Below the pieces are notes generated by a model that saw only the letters and a program-made list of their open reading frames with translations, was not told where the DNA came from and did no database searches. A stretch of 64,000 nt of DNA, taken from NCBI RefSeq assembly GCF_963678635.1, contig NC_087069.1, positions 33,565,090 to 33,629,089 on the forward strand, read 5' to 3'. Each line of letters begins with the position of its first letter. The first letter of the stretch is position 1. Both the position numbers and the translations under genes were made by a program. Below, in pieces: positions 41,571-53,103 of this stretch. The stretch is from Symsagittifera roscoffensis (Eukaryota; Xenacoelomorpha; Acoela; Convolutidae).

Positions 41571-42499
41571 CTGAAGAAATTTGTAGGGAAAAGAAAGTTT
41601 CCTTGTTAGTAAATTGTAAAGATCATAACTTGAACTAGTTTAGCAGAAGTCATTGCTAATTTATGATGTCTGAGAACTGTCAAAGCATTACATAACTTTG
41701 ACAAATATGCAAACGCCTTGAGAGGCGGGAGAAAACTTAAATTTTTTGGTGTCAGATAAAGCTGACAAAAGGTGCCAAAATCCGTAATCTGGATAAAATC
41801 AATTACTACTCGGATTAAGGATAGAAACGGGGTAACCCGGGAACATCAAAAAAACTTTTACATTCAGAGCAATCAGTTGGTTTATAAATCCTTCCTTGAT
41901 AAACCCATCAATAACAAACTCTTGTAATTATCACATAAGTCTCCGGGACCAACTTTGAATATAAATATTAACTTAATTAAATATATTTCGAGCTTTCAAT
42001 TTAGCTTATACCCAATACTTGTTTCCTTGCGAGAAAGCACGTGTTGGGTTGATCATACAGTCGCAACAGAGAAAACATCAAGAGTCAGGAAGAACAAGTG
42101 AGTTTCGAAAAAAACGAAGTGATCGAAAGTTGTCGACTAGGTCGGGAAAACAATAAAAATCAAATAAAACGTTAAAACACGTTCCTAGAGAAAACCAGGA
42201 AAACTCGACAATGATTCAATCGATCTTGAATTTTTCTCTTCTAGTTTGTGTCCAAAATTATCAATTAATCTTGCAAAGAAAGAAATAATTGAACCGATTT
42301 CAACGGAAAGGTATAGGAAACCAAGTTGAAAAAAAAAAGTTTCTCAGATAAAAGCGAATAAACTGTAGTTGGATGGTCATAAAACGTTATTTTAAGCAAA
42401 AAACAGCGGGAAAGATCTACTAAATTGCCAACTAAAGGGATTAATTGAGAAACAATTAAGTAGGGTAGGGGTTAGGTTTGGCAACGGCAAGTTTGGTAT

Positions 42500-43400
42500 C
42501 CAAAATATTATTGCCGGAGGCATTCACCGGTTCTAACGAACTTGAAAGCTACTGAACACACTTTGAGCTGTTAGCCGAACTGCAAAACTGGAAACGTACT
42601 GTAAGTGGAACCGAAACTGATGAACGGCCGCATCATTTCGCGTTACGATTGCAGAAATCTGCAATCGAATTTTACCGTTCCCTCCCAGAGACAACCAGAA
42701 ATAGACATGATGAGACCGTTAAAATTTCAAAGACATGATGAAACCGTTTAAAAATTTCCGGTGTTGTTCCGCAGACGGATAGCAGGTCGCGTGCAGCAGG
42801 CAGGATAAAAAGTAACAGATTTTCTGGGGGATTTACAGCAGTTGGCGCTGGAGGCTTACCCAGACGAGTCTCAGGACATACGGGCTCACTTAGTGCTTCG
42901 AGGTTTTCTCGATGGGATCCACTAGAGTCAACTTAGACTTGAGCTCCGCAATCAATTGGCGACAGGGACATGAACATCGGGAAGGCTTTAGAGCGGGCAC
43001 TGCATCTGTAAGCCATAATTAGAATAGAGGAAGAAGAACAAACGCCATGAATAGCAGCCACGAGGAGGAGTGATGAGCAGAAGTCCTAATTGACTCGGTA
43101 GACAGACTAGTCCAACAGATGTCGGTTGGTAATGAAATTAATCCCCGGAACATTAACGGTCAAAGAGACAACAGCCACTGGGGAGGAACGCGACGCCATG
43201 GAAACCGATATAGGGGACAAGGTTCAAGAGACCGAGCAAGAAATCCCACCTAGCATCAAATAAGCGCAAAAGAAAAAACAATCTGAAAAGAGAAAACAAC
43301 TAAGACAAATGTCGGCTATGTAGGCAAAAGGGCCACTGGGCAAAGCACTGCCGTAAATGTTTTACTTGTGGAAGTTGTAGCCAAATTCAACGAAATTGCC
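42500..43400 (+). pseudogene. gypsy B gag remnant
   Basis: The frame near 42510 reads LPEAFTGSNELESY, THFELLAELQNWKR and FYRSLPE, a capsid-type gag. RAHLVLRGFLDGI follows near 42880. A zinc knuckle (C-x2-C...GHWAKHC) lies at about 43310-43350. Interrupted by several stops. Confidence 0.7.
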
Positions 43401-43898
43401 CTTGGAACAAAAGGACGGAGCAAACCAAGTAATCAGGGTGTGTTCAACTAACAAAACAAAACGTTTCAATGTGGAGTTGTTACTGAACGGGAAAGTGATA
43501 ACAAGACTGTTAGACAGTGGCAGTAGCATTTCTCTCATAAGTTCCGACACTTATGAACGCCTTGGAAAACCGGGAAGCATAAAAGTTTTTAATATAAAGT
43601 TTTAGCGGCTAACTCGTCGGCGTTGAAAGTAGTTTGCCGCGTCGACAACAAAATACAAATCAAACCAAAATTCGGAGAGTTCGCCCAAGAAATTTTAATA
43701 ACGTTGCATAACTGCTTACCCTGCCTTCTTGGTTTGGACTTCATGATAGATCAAGATTGTATCCTGAACACTGGCAAACAATTGCTATACAGTACGGAAA
43801 ATTGGACAGCTCTACCTATATCAGCACAAGCAAGGAACGGTGTCCGAACCTTTGCAAAAGCAGAGAGGGATCCAAGAATCTCCAGCACACAAGAATAA
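43396..43898 (+). pseudogene. gypsy B aspartic protease remnant
   Basis: LLDSGSSISLIS (active-site DSG) in the first segment (43396-43605). A short break follows, then CLLGLDFM, the C-terminal retropepsin motif, in the second segment (43623-43898). Confidence 0.75.
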
Positions 43899-43958
43899 GT
43901 TGTAGAAATCGTCATCATAAATGACAACGTTACCGTCATCAGTAGCACAGAAGGTTTA

Positions 43959-45440
43959 ATGGAATGCATACATCAATTCGAAAAAAAAACGGAATACTGG
44001 TTACTGATTCATTGGTTAGCAAAAAACCAAATAAAAAGTTGCCTGAAGATACTGAACACGCGAAATGAAGCAATTAACATATACCATGACAGCAAATTTG
44101 CTCATTATACCAATTTGAGACATCAGATTCAAGTAAACGGACTCTTCAATAGCAAGGAAGAGCCTTTTGAATTGGAAAAATACACATCTCTGGACGGTGC
44201 AAAATTGTCATCTGAAGAAAAGGAAAAAGTGCAGATAATGTTTGATAAACATAACCGAGTCTTTTTACGCAGCTCTACGGACTTCGGGTTTTTGGATGAA
44301 ATCAGACATTAAATAAAGTTAAACGCTGATGCAAAGCCATTTCGGTGGGCATACGGAAGTATGAATTTTGAAAAGCGGAAAGCCATGAAAAAGATCGTAG
44401 TGGATTTAGAAAAAGGCAACCTATTTGAACCAGCTCGCTCGAAATGGGCAGCCCCATCCATACTTGTTCAAAAAAATACGGATCCCACAGATTAGTAGTT
44501 GATTACAGAAGATTCAACATTCAATGGAAACTGGCCCCTACCAAGCATAAGTGATGTCGTCGACTCATTGGATGGTAAAATAATCTTTTTCGACATTAAT
44601 TCAACTTCTGGCTGTTTTCATATGCCGCTAGATGAAGACTCGCAAAATCAAACGGCTTTTATAACGCCGATGAATCTCTATAAAATAGAAAAGACTACCA
44701 ATGTGTCTCGCTTCAGCGTCAGAAGCTTTTCAAAACTTAATGGAGTTAATACTAAAAGGGTTATCATACGAAATCGCCTAGACGATATTATAATTGAAGA
44801 ACAATTGACGAAAATATAGAGAAGTTGAAAATTATTCTGTGTCGACTGAAAGAAGCAGGGTTAAGAATAAAAGGATCGAAAAGCAGATTCTTTCAAAAGA
44901 AAATCCATTTTCTAAGACACGCTTTGTCGAACAACGGCGTAGAAGTTGATCCGCAAAAATTAAACGCGGCGGAACACTTGAAAAGTCCTCACAATATCAA
45001 TTAACTGCGGACGGTATTAGAACTCAATGGGCTCGACCAAAAGTTTATTGAAGGGTTTGGAAAACAGCGCAACCACTTTACAAACTGTTTGAAAAGAATG
45101 GAAAATCTTTCGTAATGAAGCTTGCAAAAGTGCATTGATGGAACTGAAACAGAAACTGATTCAAGCACCAATACTGGGATATCCAAATGACGAAGATATG
45201 TGTTCCCTAACAACGGATGCTTCATAAACTGGGATGGGGGCCAATTGACACAAAAACAGCAAGACATAGATCGAGTTATTGCGTGCGCCAGCAAAACGCT
45301 GATTAAAGGACAACGAAATTACTCCGTAACCAAAAGGGAACTACGCAATCGTACATTTCACGCATTATTTCCGGAACAATCAGTTGGGATGAAAATTCTT
45401 AATAGTTACGGATCACAGAGCTCTAACGTGGCTTTATAGC
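43959..45440 (+). pseudogene. gypsy B reverse transcriptase / RNase H remnant
   Basis: Pieces in several frames: the pre-RT segment to 44312, KGNLFEPARSKWAAPSILV near 44415, LDGKIIFFDINSTSGCFHMPL (motif A region) near 44570, FFQKKIHFLRHALSNNG near 44890, and RNase H-like ACASKTLIKGQRNYSVTKREL near 45285. The YVDD box is not recoverable. Dead. Confidence 0.72.
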
Positions 45441-45598
45441 TTCAAGGAGTCAGACGGTATGATAGCGAGATGGTTGGAAAACCAGGGCAGTTCCAATTCG
45501 AAATCAAACACGAAGCGGGAAAGAAAATGCCACATGCATCAAGGGTTCCAACTTCGACTGAGGAGGTGGTTAATCAAATAAGATAAGCTTCAGATATT

Positions 45599-46581
45599 TT
45601 GAACAATCTCTGGGAACAAGCCCTGAAAATTCCCGATTCGGAATTACAAACGGTTCAACTGAAATCTAAAGAAATAAGGAAGGCAAATATGGGTGCAAAA
45701 CAAGGAGATGCCAGTGAAAAATCAAATGAGTGGCTCTTCGAAGACTTTATGGAAATTTTGAAGAAATTTCGAATATTTGCTTATTGAAAATGACTTACTA
45801 AAAAGAAAAAAGTTACCAAAGAAAAGTACATTGTAGTGCAAATAGTTGTGACTCCAGTGTTCATGGAGGGAATGCTCGTTTTGCTACATGAATCTTGTGG
45901 ACTTTTTGGGTGCGAAAAAACTTTTCAGCGTACTCAAGAAAGGTTTTAATGGCCTGGAAGGAGTCGGGATATTAAAGATTGGGTTAATAGCTGTAAAAAA
46001 TGCATATCGAAAAAGAAATCTTGCCAGAAACATAAACATCCACTGAAGACACGGAAGCCAAGCCATCCATTTTGGAAGGTAGCGTTGGATATCATGAGAC
46101 CGCTACCGGAATCAGATCGGAGATCAATTCTCAAAGCGGTACGAAGCGATAACACTTCAAAACCAAGAAGCAAAGACAGTAGCTAAGGGATTGGTCGACA
46201 ATTGGATTTCACTCTTTGGCTGCCCATCAAATCTGCACAGCGACAAGGGATCAAACTTTATGCCTAATTTTTTCAAAAGTTTGTGTTCCGTACTGGCAAA
46301 CGACATCAGACCGTCCATCAGATCGTCCTCAGGGAAACGCAATGATTGAAAGAACCAACAGAACAATCGAAGAAGCCTTGTCTAAATATATGGGAGAAAA
46401 CCACAATGACTGGGCCAAATTTTATCAAACATTTATGATGGCTTATAGAACCTCATTTCATGCAGTGACAAAATGCAGTCCGTATTATTTGACTTTTGGT
46501 CGCCCTTGCTCCTTGCCAATAGATTGCATGGAAAAAAACAGCACAAAAGAAAATTTAAGCAACGCCAAGCGACTACGTTAG
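45599..46581 (+). pseudogene. gypsy B integrase remnant
   Basis: The zinc-binding part (about 45865-46010) reads LLHESCGLFGCEKT...WVNSCKKC with one stop. The core has FGCPSNLHSDKGSNF (second Asp) near 46220 and, in another frame, IERTNRTIEEALSKY (catalytic Glu) near 46345. Confidence 0.75.
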
Positions 46582-46700
46582 AAACCTAAAGAAGGAAATC
46601 CAAACAAGCCACGAACTGGTGCGTGTTACAATGAACGTCGAACAAGAACGGCAAAAGACCTACTACGACAGAAAACAATGCGGACTGACCTAAGTATAAC

Positions 46701-47396
46701 GTGAACGATAAAAAACTTATTTTTAATCCAACCGTTGGCAGGGGAAAATTTAAGTGGTTTTATATCGGACCACACATAAACAAAGAGATAGAAAATGATC
46801 TAAACTTTGTGATTGAAGCCCAAAAACCTAAAAAAAACAGCAAAAAGTTCATCTTGATAGGTTAAAGGTTTTTCATGAACGAACAAAAAAAAAGCTCAGG
46901 TAGCGGGAGAAAAGAATAATCGCGCCAAAATTAATACTACAAAAGAAACAAAGGAACAAGAAAACGGTTTTGTAGTTGAGGAGTTCCCTAACGCCAACTT
47001 AAAAGTAGAATCTCCTAGGTTGGCTACCCCCGAATAGAGAAGCTGTTACATCAGAAAAAATCAATTCCGATAAGTTCATTACTCCAACGGAAGTATTGGA
47101 CATCAAAGAACCGATCGCCTTATCAACATTTACAGAGACTCAACCTACCAGACGCACCAACTAACCATTGAGAAGCGTAAGAAACAGAACAGCCTCCAAA
47201 ATACCATTCAGAGGAAAAGCAAAAACAGGACCAGCACTAAAGCAGCTAATACTGTAATTGAAGTTAATAACGAATCACTAAATGGAACAGGAGGTAATAC
47301 ACGGTACAAAACTACAAAAAAGAGCGAACGGTCAGCGCCTAAACGATTTGGGGACTAATTGTTTTATAAAGACCATGATGATGACAATGATGATAA
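46701..47396. other. gypsy B 3' region, no gene
   Basis: AT/A-rich sequence with broken Lys/Glu-rich frames that may be the tail of the gypsy B polyprotein. A small ATG/ATGA repeat lies at 47375-47400. I see no LTR pair. Confidence 0.4.
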
Positions 47397-50170
47397 TGGT
47401 ACCCGGTACCCTGAAGCTTCTAACAACTGTTCTACCTCTGCCATTATCTGATGCATTCCGTCCTTTTCATCGATTGTGGGGAATTCAGTCGGTAATGCTC
47501 CCCTTGCCTTAATTTCTGAAATTCACTTACTTTACCGTCGCTCAACATGAAGCTTCCAACCACTACGTCCTGCAATTCGCCTTCAAACCTCTTCGGAACA
47601 GCCCGAATGATCTTTGTTACCAAATCAAACGACCTCTCCGACATTCTGGTCAGTCTCAAACTTTTAGGCACTGAGAAGAACTGATCGATCATCCCCTGTT
47701 GTGTCCTCGCATCTAACACCACCATGTTCGTAGGGGTTTTTGCTATTGCAGTATGGTGCGGTCTTGATCCCACATATTTTTTCGAGCCAGTAGTTCTATG
47801 ATGTCCCTCGCTATCTTTCAAATTCATCTCGCTTTCCAGAGCATCTCGTCATCCTCCAATTTTCTGTTCCGTCTGTAACGCTCCGGGGAACACTTCCACA
47901 CTTAAGGACGTAACCAGCTCATGGGCACGCTCCAGGCATTCCAATGACTCAATCGAGCTGACCATGCTGTAAAATCCCAAGTGGTCATGAGCTTCACTTC
48001 TGTTACTCCATGGCAATCCGCACTCAGCTCCATCTCAGTGTTGTCCGATATACTTAGCCTCACGTACAATTTGGCTAACTGGCAAAGTTGCTCACTCAGT
48101 GTATTCAATCGAAGGCCAATTCGACGCACATGCCCTCCCATTTCACAACTGGATGCCAGACAAGTGCCCTCTTTCATCCAATCACTTGGAGAACTCTCTT
48201 CGGACGATTCCGTAGGCGGCTTGTCATCCTGATTCATTATTCTCAGAGCCAACAGGTGATGTATTGCGGCTAAATCATTAAGAATGCCTTCATCATCCAA
48301 TTCTAGTACGACATCTGCAGTTACGTCCCATACCAAACCGGCGTTTGGATGAGGGCATCATAAAGGCTTCGTGAGCTCCCACATCGTTACCAAGCAGGTA
48401 TACAACTGACCATCCCATGAACCGCATTCAAAGCTCATCTGCCCTTTCAGTTCCGGAACCGAGGGTTCCACCACTCGTTCCTCTAGAATGACTCCCATTC
48501 TCAGCTGTTCAAATGTCAGCATCCCGATTTCTTTCATTCTCTCAACGCGGAAGTCGAGAACTACAATTTTGTTGAAAATCAAAATACGCAACCCTTGCCT
48601 TCTCATCCCTGAAAGTGTTATACGATATTCCGGAAACACCTGAAATGTGTGGAGTGATTTTCGTTTGCCTAAGGTCACGTACTACTTTTGATCTCTGCTT
48701 TTTCAATTAATTCACGATTCACTTTAAGTTCACTGTTGAGTACCTCCTCACTTCATCCAGTCTACTGTAGCTCTCAATGTTATTTAACTCCTTGGTGAGT
48801 ATCTCGAGCGGCATGTCCTGGTACAATTCCAGCAGGGCTCTCAGGAAGATCCGTTCACGATTAATTCCTCTTTGTCGAACAGTTTTTATGCATTTTTCCA
48901 ACATAGGAGTAGGGATACGATCCACTACGAACCTCATAAAACGAAAACATCTTTACGCTTAGCCCAACGCTATCGCAGAGTCGTCTTTGGCGATCAACGC
49001 TTGTAGGGCCTCCATCAGTTCCAACTCTCGCTCCTTTGATCTCAAAACATTACTGGTTTCGTATTCCGACCTTTTGAATCCCATCATACACCAAGCCAAT
49101 CGCATTTGCAACTTTGTCCTCACGCATGGGTAGGCCAGATTTGGCGCCACTTTTGAAGGTGCATTCGTAAACTTATCAAAGTTTTTCTTGAAGGCGACCG
49201 TCCAGGAAAACTTCAACAGTTGTTCTAGTTCGTTATCATTTGCCTCCAATGACAATAACAGTAGCATATTCTTTTCGTTTCAAATTAGAGCCTTCCATTA
49301 ACTCCTGCAAATGTTCCTGCAAGGCTTTTTTTTCGCTCCGAACCATCGAGTGCCCTCTCGCTGAGTTCCTCGCCTTGACCATCTCCACATAGCCACCAGC
49401 GTGATCACCCATAGATCACCGTAATCCGACTGTACTATCGTAATAAAACACTATCTTTTTCTTTTCTCCTGGTCATTTCAATCTATACCAATGGTCCGGG
49501 CTTCCTAGATGGTGGGGCCTTGATTTTTTTTCGATTCCATGTATCATGAAAACCGAAATCAAAGGTGTGCAACGCTGCAACATTCCAGCTGATAAAGCGT
49601 GACTCTATCCCTTCACTCGACATCCGCATTCTTTCTCCAAAATCGCGAGACGCTCCGATGCGAGGGGCAATAACAGGAGACGTAACTTCTAGGAACATCC
49701 TTCTTATCGGCGAGTATCGAGGGCATTGGTCTGGCAATGGTATGGATCCTGCAAGCCACGCTTGCTGGTTTTCCCTCACGTGTGCATATGCTTCCAGTCA
49801 GGCAGGAACTCGCATCGCCTCTCCCAAATCCTTCACTATTGGTCTCAGATTTCAAAGCATGGGGTTGAACTGAACATGAGAAAGGTCTTCACCGCCCATT
49901 CGACAATTGCAGCTGTTGATGAAATCCATCACCATCCAGCCAAGGCTGCGCTATCCTTCCAAATAGCCTATCATCACTGGCCAGTCTTTTTGGCTCGTGT
50001 TGCTCCGCCCAATTCAGCACTGATCAGTCCACTACTGAGACCAGGTTGATATATAGCACCTATATGGTGGTATATGCCTTCACCTGTACATCAGGGAACA
50101 CATGCGGCATCACCGGTCCTTACACTACCGTGACAAACTCTCTCAATCCGCAGCATTTCGATTCTTAACA
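47397..50170 (-). pseudogene. relic of an ORF2-type protein (residues about 1349-2690)
   Basis: Minus-strand segments align in order with ORF2 of the giant element. Near 50165 a frame with three stops matches GLEEVV...GP...FPD...SVLD..LNW. CNCRMGG (about 49900) matches MQCRMGG. SPVIAP...HDTW (about 49650) matches SPLVVP...VNSW. NLAYPCVRT (about 49130) matches MANPFVRT. LDEVRRYS (48750) matches LDEVRRFS. GVILEERVVEPSVP (48490) matches GLILEKTPEVISIP. TCLASSC (48170) matches SCLDSTC. FFSVPKSLRLTRMS (47680) matches AFSVPKCVRLARIS. MAEVEQLLEASG (47420) matches MMELEPLLETSG. Protein identity is low and stops are many. It is a distinct, old member of the ORF2 family; no gag-pol accompanies it. Confidence 0.82.
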
Positions 50171-50178
50171 TAATTCAA

Positions 50179-50541
50179 TTGAGTTTGAAAAACCTGACTT
50201 TGAAAAAAGTTGTGATTACGAACAATTTTATTGACAAGTTTTGCTACCAATGTTTTAACACATTATTTGGTGTCGATTCCATTAAGAAAGTGCAAAAAAT
50301 TGAAAATTTGGTTTCGTTGAATTTCCGCTGTTTCTCTGCTAAAAATATCTTGACGCTAGAGTTCTACCATCTGTTAGCAAGATCACAACAGAGTGTTGTG
50401 ACTAGATCACAATACGTTGTAATGGCGAGAGCGAGTCTTTCCGATATACTTGCTTTTTTGCATCAGTTCACAGGTGTCAACCTAAGATTTCAGGGGGCGT
50501 TTTATTTTTCCGTCGACCAATTGATTTTCCGAGGTCTCTAA
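50179..50541 (+). other. unrecognised 120-codon open frame
   Basis: Open from MSLKNL to FRGL. Hydrophobic and basic composition with no motif I recognise; it starts where the ORF2-type relic ends. It could be chance in AT-rich DNA or an unannotated exon. Confidence 0.2.
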
Positions 50542-50584
50542 TTCTACTTTTAACATCTTTTTGCCAAATTTGTATTACTGTGAC

Positions 50585-50993
50585 CAGTTGCGGATTTAGA
50601 CGGGGGCAGGGCGCCCGCTTTTTCTCAGGGATTCAACCCCCTGCTGACCCAAAGGGTCCCCCCTTTGAACTATTTTTAGATATCCATTTTCGGCTGACTG
50701 ACCTTAAAATTTTTCTTAAAGCGCCTTTGGCGCCAACCTATACTAATTTTGAGGGGAGAGCGCACCAAAAAAACGTAACTTTTTTGTCGAAACTTTCCAA
50801 AAAGTGTATAAAAACTCGTTTTTGGCCTGTTTTTTCAAGAAACTTGCCTGTGGCGCAGAAAATTCGGTCAAAATGGGGTATTTATATGATTTGGGAGAGC
50901 TCAGAAAATCAGTTTGGTCCACTTAAAAAAATTCGACAAACCTTTTGAAAATCCGACCCCTCCCCCCTCGAGAAAATCCTAGATCCGCCCCTG
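50585..50993. mobile_element. hAT-type MITE, 409 bp
   Basis: The left end CAGTTGCGGATTTAG and right end (inverted) CAGGGGCGGATCTAG form terminal inverted repeats of the hAT consensus type. Flanks are ACTGTGAC (50577-50584) and ACTGTGGC (50994-51001), an 8-bp target-site duplication with one mismatch, as expected for hAT. The interior has no transposase. A phrase from its interior (CCAAC-TATACTAATTTTGA) recurs inverted at about 51055-51085, suggesting a related fragment nearby. Confidence 0.8.
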
Positions 50994-51001
50994 ACTGTGG
51001 C

Positions 51002-51677
51002 CTCTTAAGAATTTTTTTGGAGAGGTTTGAAATTTTTTTTTCAAATTAACATCACTCGTCAAAATTAGTATATGTTGGTGCGGAAGTTCTTTGGATAGTA
51101 GAATATGCTAAAAGGGAATTGTTTGGAGATCGCGGGAGCTTCCTCATTTTTGTTGTTGTACGCTCTTTTACTCTGAGAGGATTATCGAAAAAATCTCTAT
51201 CAGAAAAAAGATGCATTGCTTGAGCGAAACTTTGGAAAGCCGGGTCTTGTTTACGGAGAAATGGACGGGAAGAACTAATCGATTTCACCAATAATCTCAT
51301 TTTTTTTCGCTATTAAATTTCGAATTTTTTGTTTTGCTTTCAGGTTTTTTATTTTGAACATTAAATACATGCCGCTTTCGCATGCTCATTTGAACATCAA
51401 GAAACAGATTTTTGTGAAGAAGTTGTTCACCAAATGACACTGACTCGTTCAAATGCAGAAAATAAAAATAATTTTAAAATAGTGAAGTTGTGCTAAATTT
51501 ATAAAGTATCGATTTTTACTTTGCTCAGAAATGCAGTAACTTACAGTAAATTTACAACTAAAGACAGTAAAACAGTAAATTAAACGACAATTTTCCTTAA
51601 ACTTGAGACAATTTTAAAAAAACCTATATTTTGATATCTTTGACTTAACTGATTTTTGAGCAGTAATTCATGCCACT
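51002..51677. other. gene-free AT-rich DNA
   Basis: Apart from the short MITE-like phrase at 51055-51085 nothing is recognisable. It is the immediate 5' flank of the glycosyltransferase fragment. Confidence 0.5.
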
Positions 51678-52172
51678 ATGAAAACTCCCGCCGTTGGCTA
51701 TTTAGAAAACCGCTCTCAAACAACCAAATTCAAATTAGTAATCTTTTTCATTTCTGCCTATTTAAGTGGTTACTGCACAAATTTCCTATTCATTTCAATT
51801 GTCAATCAAAAACAATCGAACTCGTCGTTGAAACTGCCCGACTTTCAAGGACTTGCCAATCATTGTGAACAAATTTTCTCTTTCAATACTTCTGAAAAAC
51901 TGGTGAATGAATCAATTTCCATTCCGGATCACTCATTTAATTTGCGCTATGAGGAAAACGGTGCGTTTCCCGCGTGTGAAGACTATTTTGTTCAGCGTGA
52001 GGGATTTCTCTACCGTGGTGCTATTAGTGACCTAGAGATGAGTGTCCCAGTTGCATTCAGTCTTATGGTCTACCATAACTTCGACCAAGTGGAACTATTG
52101 CTACTTGCATTCTACAGGGAACACAACTTCTATTGCTTACACGTGGACAAATCGGCAGAATCGGATTTCTAG
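51678..52172 (+). pseudogene. Core-2/I-branching GlcNAc-transferase, N-terminal exon or fragment
   Basis: 164 residues. A short cytosolic tail is followed by a hydrophobic segment (about residues 18-45), giving the type II topology of Golgi glycosyltransferases. Residues 90-160 contain the GT14 family start: CEDYF, then PVAFSLMVYHNFDQVELLLLAFYREHN (shown in parts: AFSLMVYH, LLLLAFYR) and YCLHVDKS. The catalytic domain that should follow is absent from the window. A TAG stop falls seven bases before a good donor (AAAAG|GTAAAC at 52174-52184), and TTGTTTCAG follows 22 bp later. It may be a first exon with a disabling stop or a truncated gene copy. The enzyme family adds beta-1,6-GlcNAc branches to O- or N-glycans. 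Confidence 0.7.
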
Positions 52173-53103
52173 CAAAAGGTAAACACAATACTTGTTTCAG
52201 GGTAGCGGTCCAAGACTCGTATCCAGACTTTCGCGCAGACACTGCAACTTCGCCACCGACGGCGAAACTTCGCAAACCACGGCGCAACTTTATGTTCAAA
52301 ACTTTTGGTGCCACTAAATGTCCAGATTCTTGCGACTTTCCAGACTTTCTCGACTTTATGTTCAGACTTCTGCGGCCAAATTTTGGTATGTCTGTTAAAA
52401 AGTGAAGTTACTCGAGGTAAGAATTAGTAGTTTATCGTTGTTAAAAAGGGTTACTGAAACTAGAAAAAGGTACAGATTCTCTACTTTAACAATTTAGTAG
52501 AAACTAGACATTTCAACTAAGACTAGATTAAAAGACAATAAGATGCGTAGAAGTTAAGCTAGATAAATGTTACAACTCAGATTAACCAGTTGAGTTGGAA
52601 ATCGTTATCTTTCAAAACAGAGACAGACAAAATTGAGAGATCCAAAAGCCGATGTGTTTTCGGCAGGTACTCTTAATTGCGACTCTATAGCATAAAAAGC
52701 ACTAGAGGTTATTGTGCACATTTCACGTTCCCTTTGAAACTTTTGTGAACAGCACCCATGGATATTACTAAAGATATGCATATACTTTCCACCCAATGCA
52801 GGCACCCAATGGGCAATAATTTCAGCACTGAAACAAGGTTCACTTGAATGAAACCTCAAAAACAAAAAGATTTAAGTCCTGTTAACTTAACAGCGTTAAA
52901 ACAGTTAAAAAATAACAACCATATAATACTCATTTCGAGAAACTAGCGACACATCTAAATCTCTGAAAGGATCGGGAGGTCCAAGGTTAAAATCGCGTTT
53001 GCGAACTAGACCAGAAAATGAAGTTCCGGGTCAAAACAAAATAACTAAACGTTTTCACGAGATTTATATAGAGTCCTTATCAGAAAAGTGAAATTTTTGA
53101 GTT
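52173..53103. other. gene-free DNA with degenerate short repeats
   Basis: 52220-52380 has irregular GCGACTT/CAACTTC-type repeats with phrases such as CCAGACTTTC. The rest is AT-rich with no supported gene. Confidence 0.45.

Larger units (their letters stand above)
42480..46700 (+). mobile_element. decayed Ty3/gypsy element B
   Basis: Plus-strand gag, CCHC knuckle, protease, RT, RNase H and integrase remnants occur in canonical order over 4.2 kb, broken by many stops and shifts. I could not find paired LTRs at its ends. It sits between two halves of a minus-strand ORF2-type relic, so it inserted there or the region was rearranged. Confidence 0.8.
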
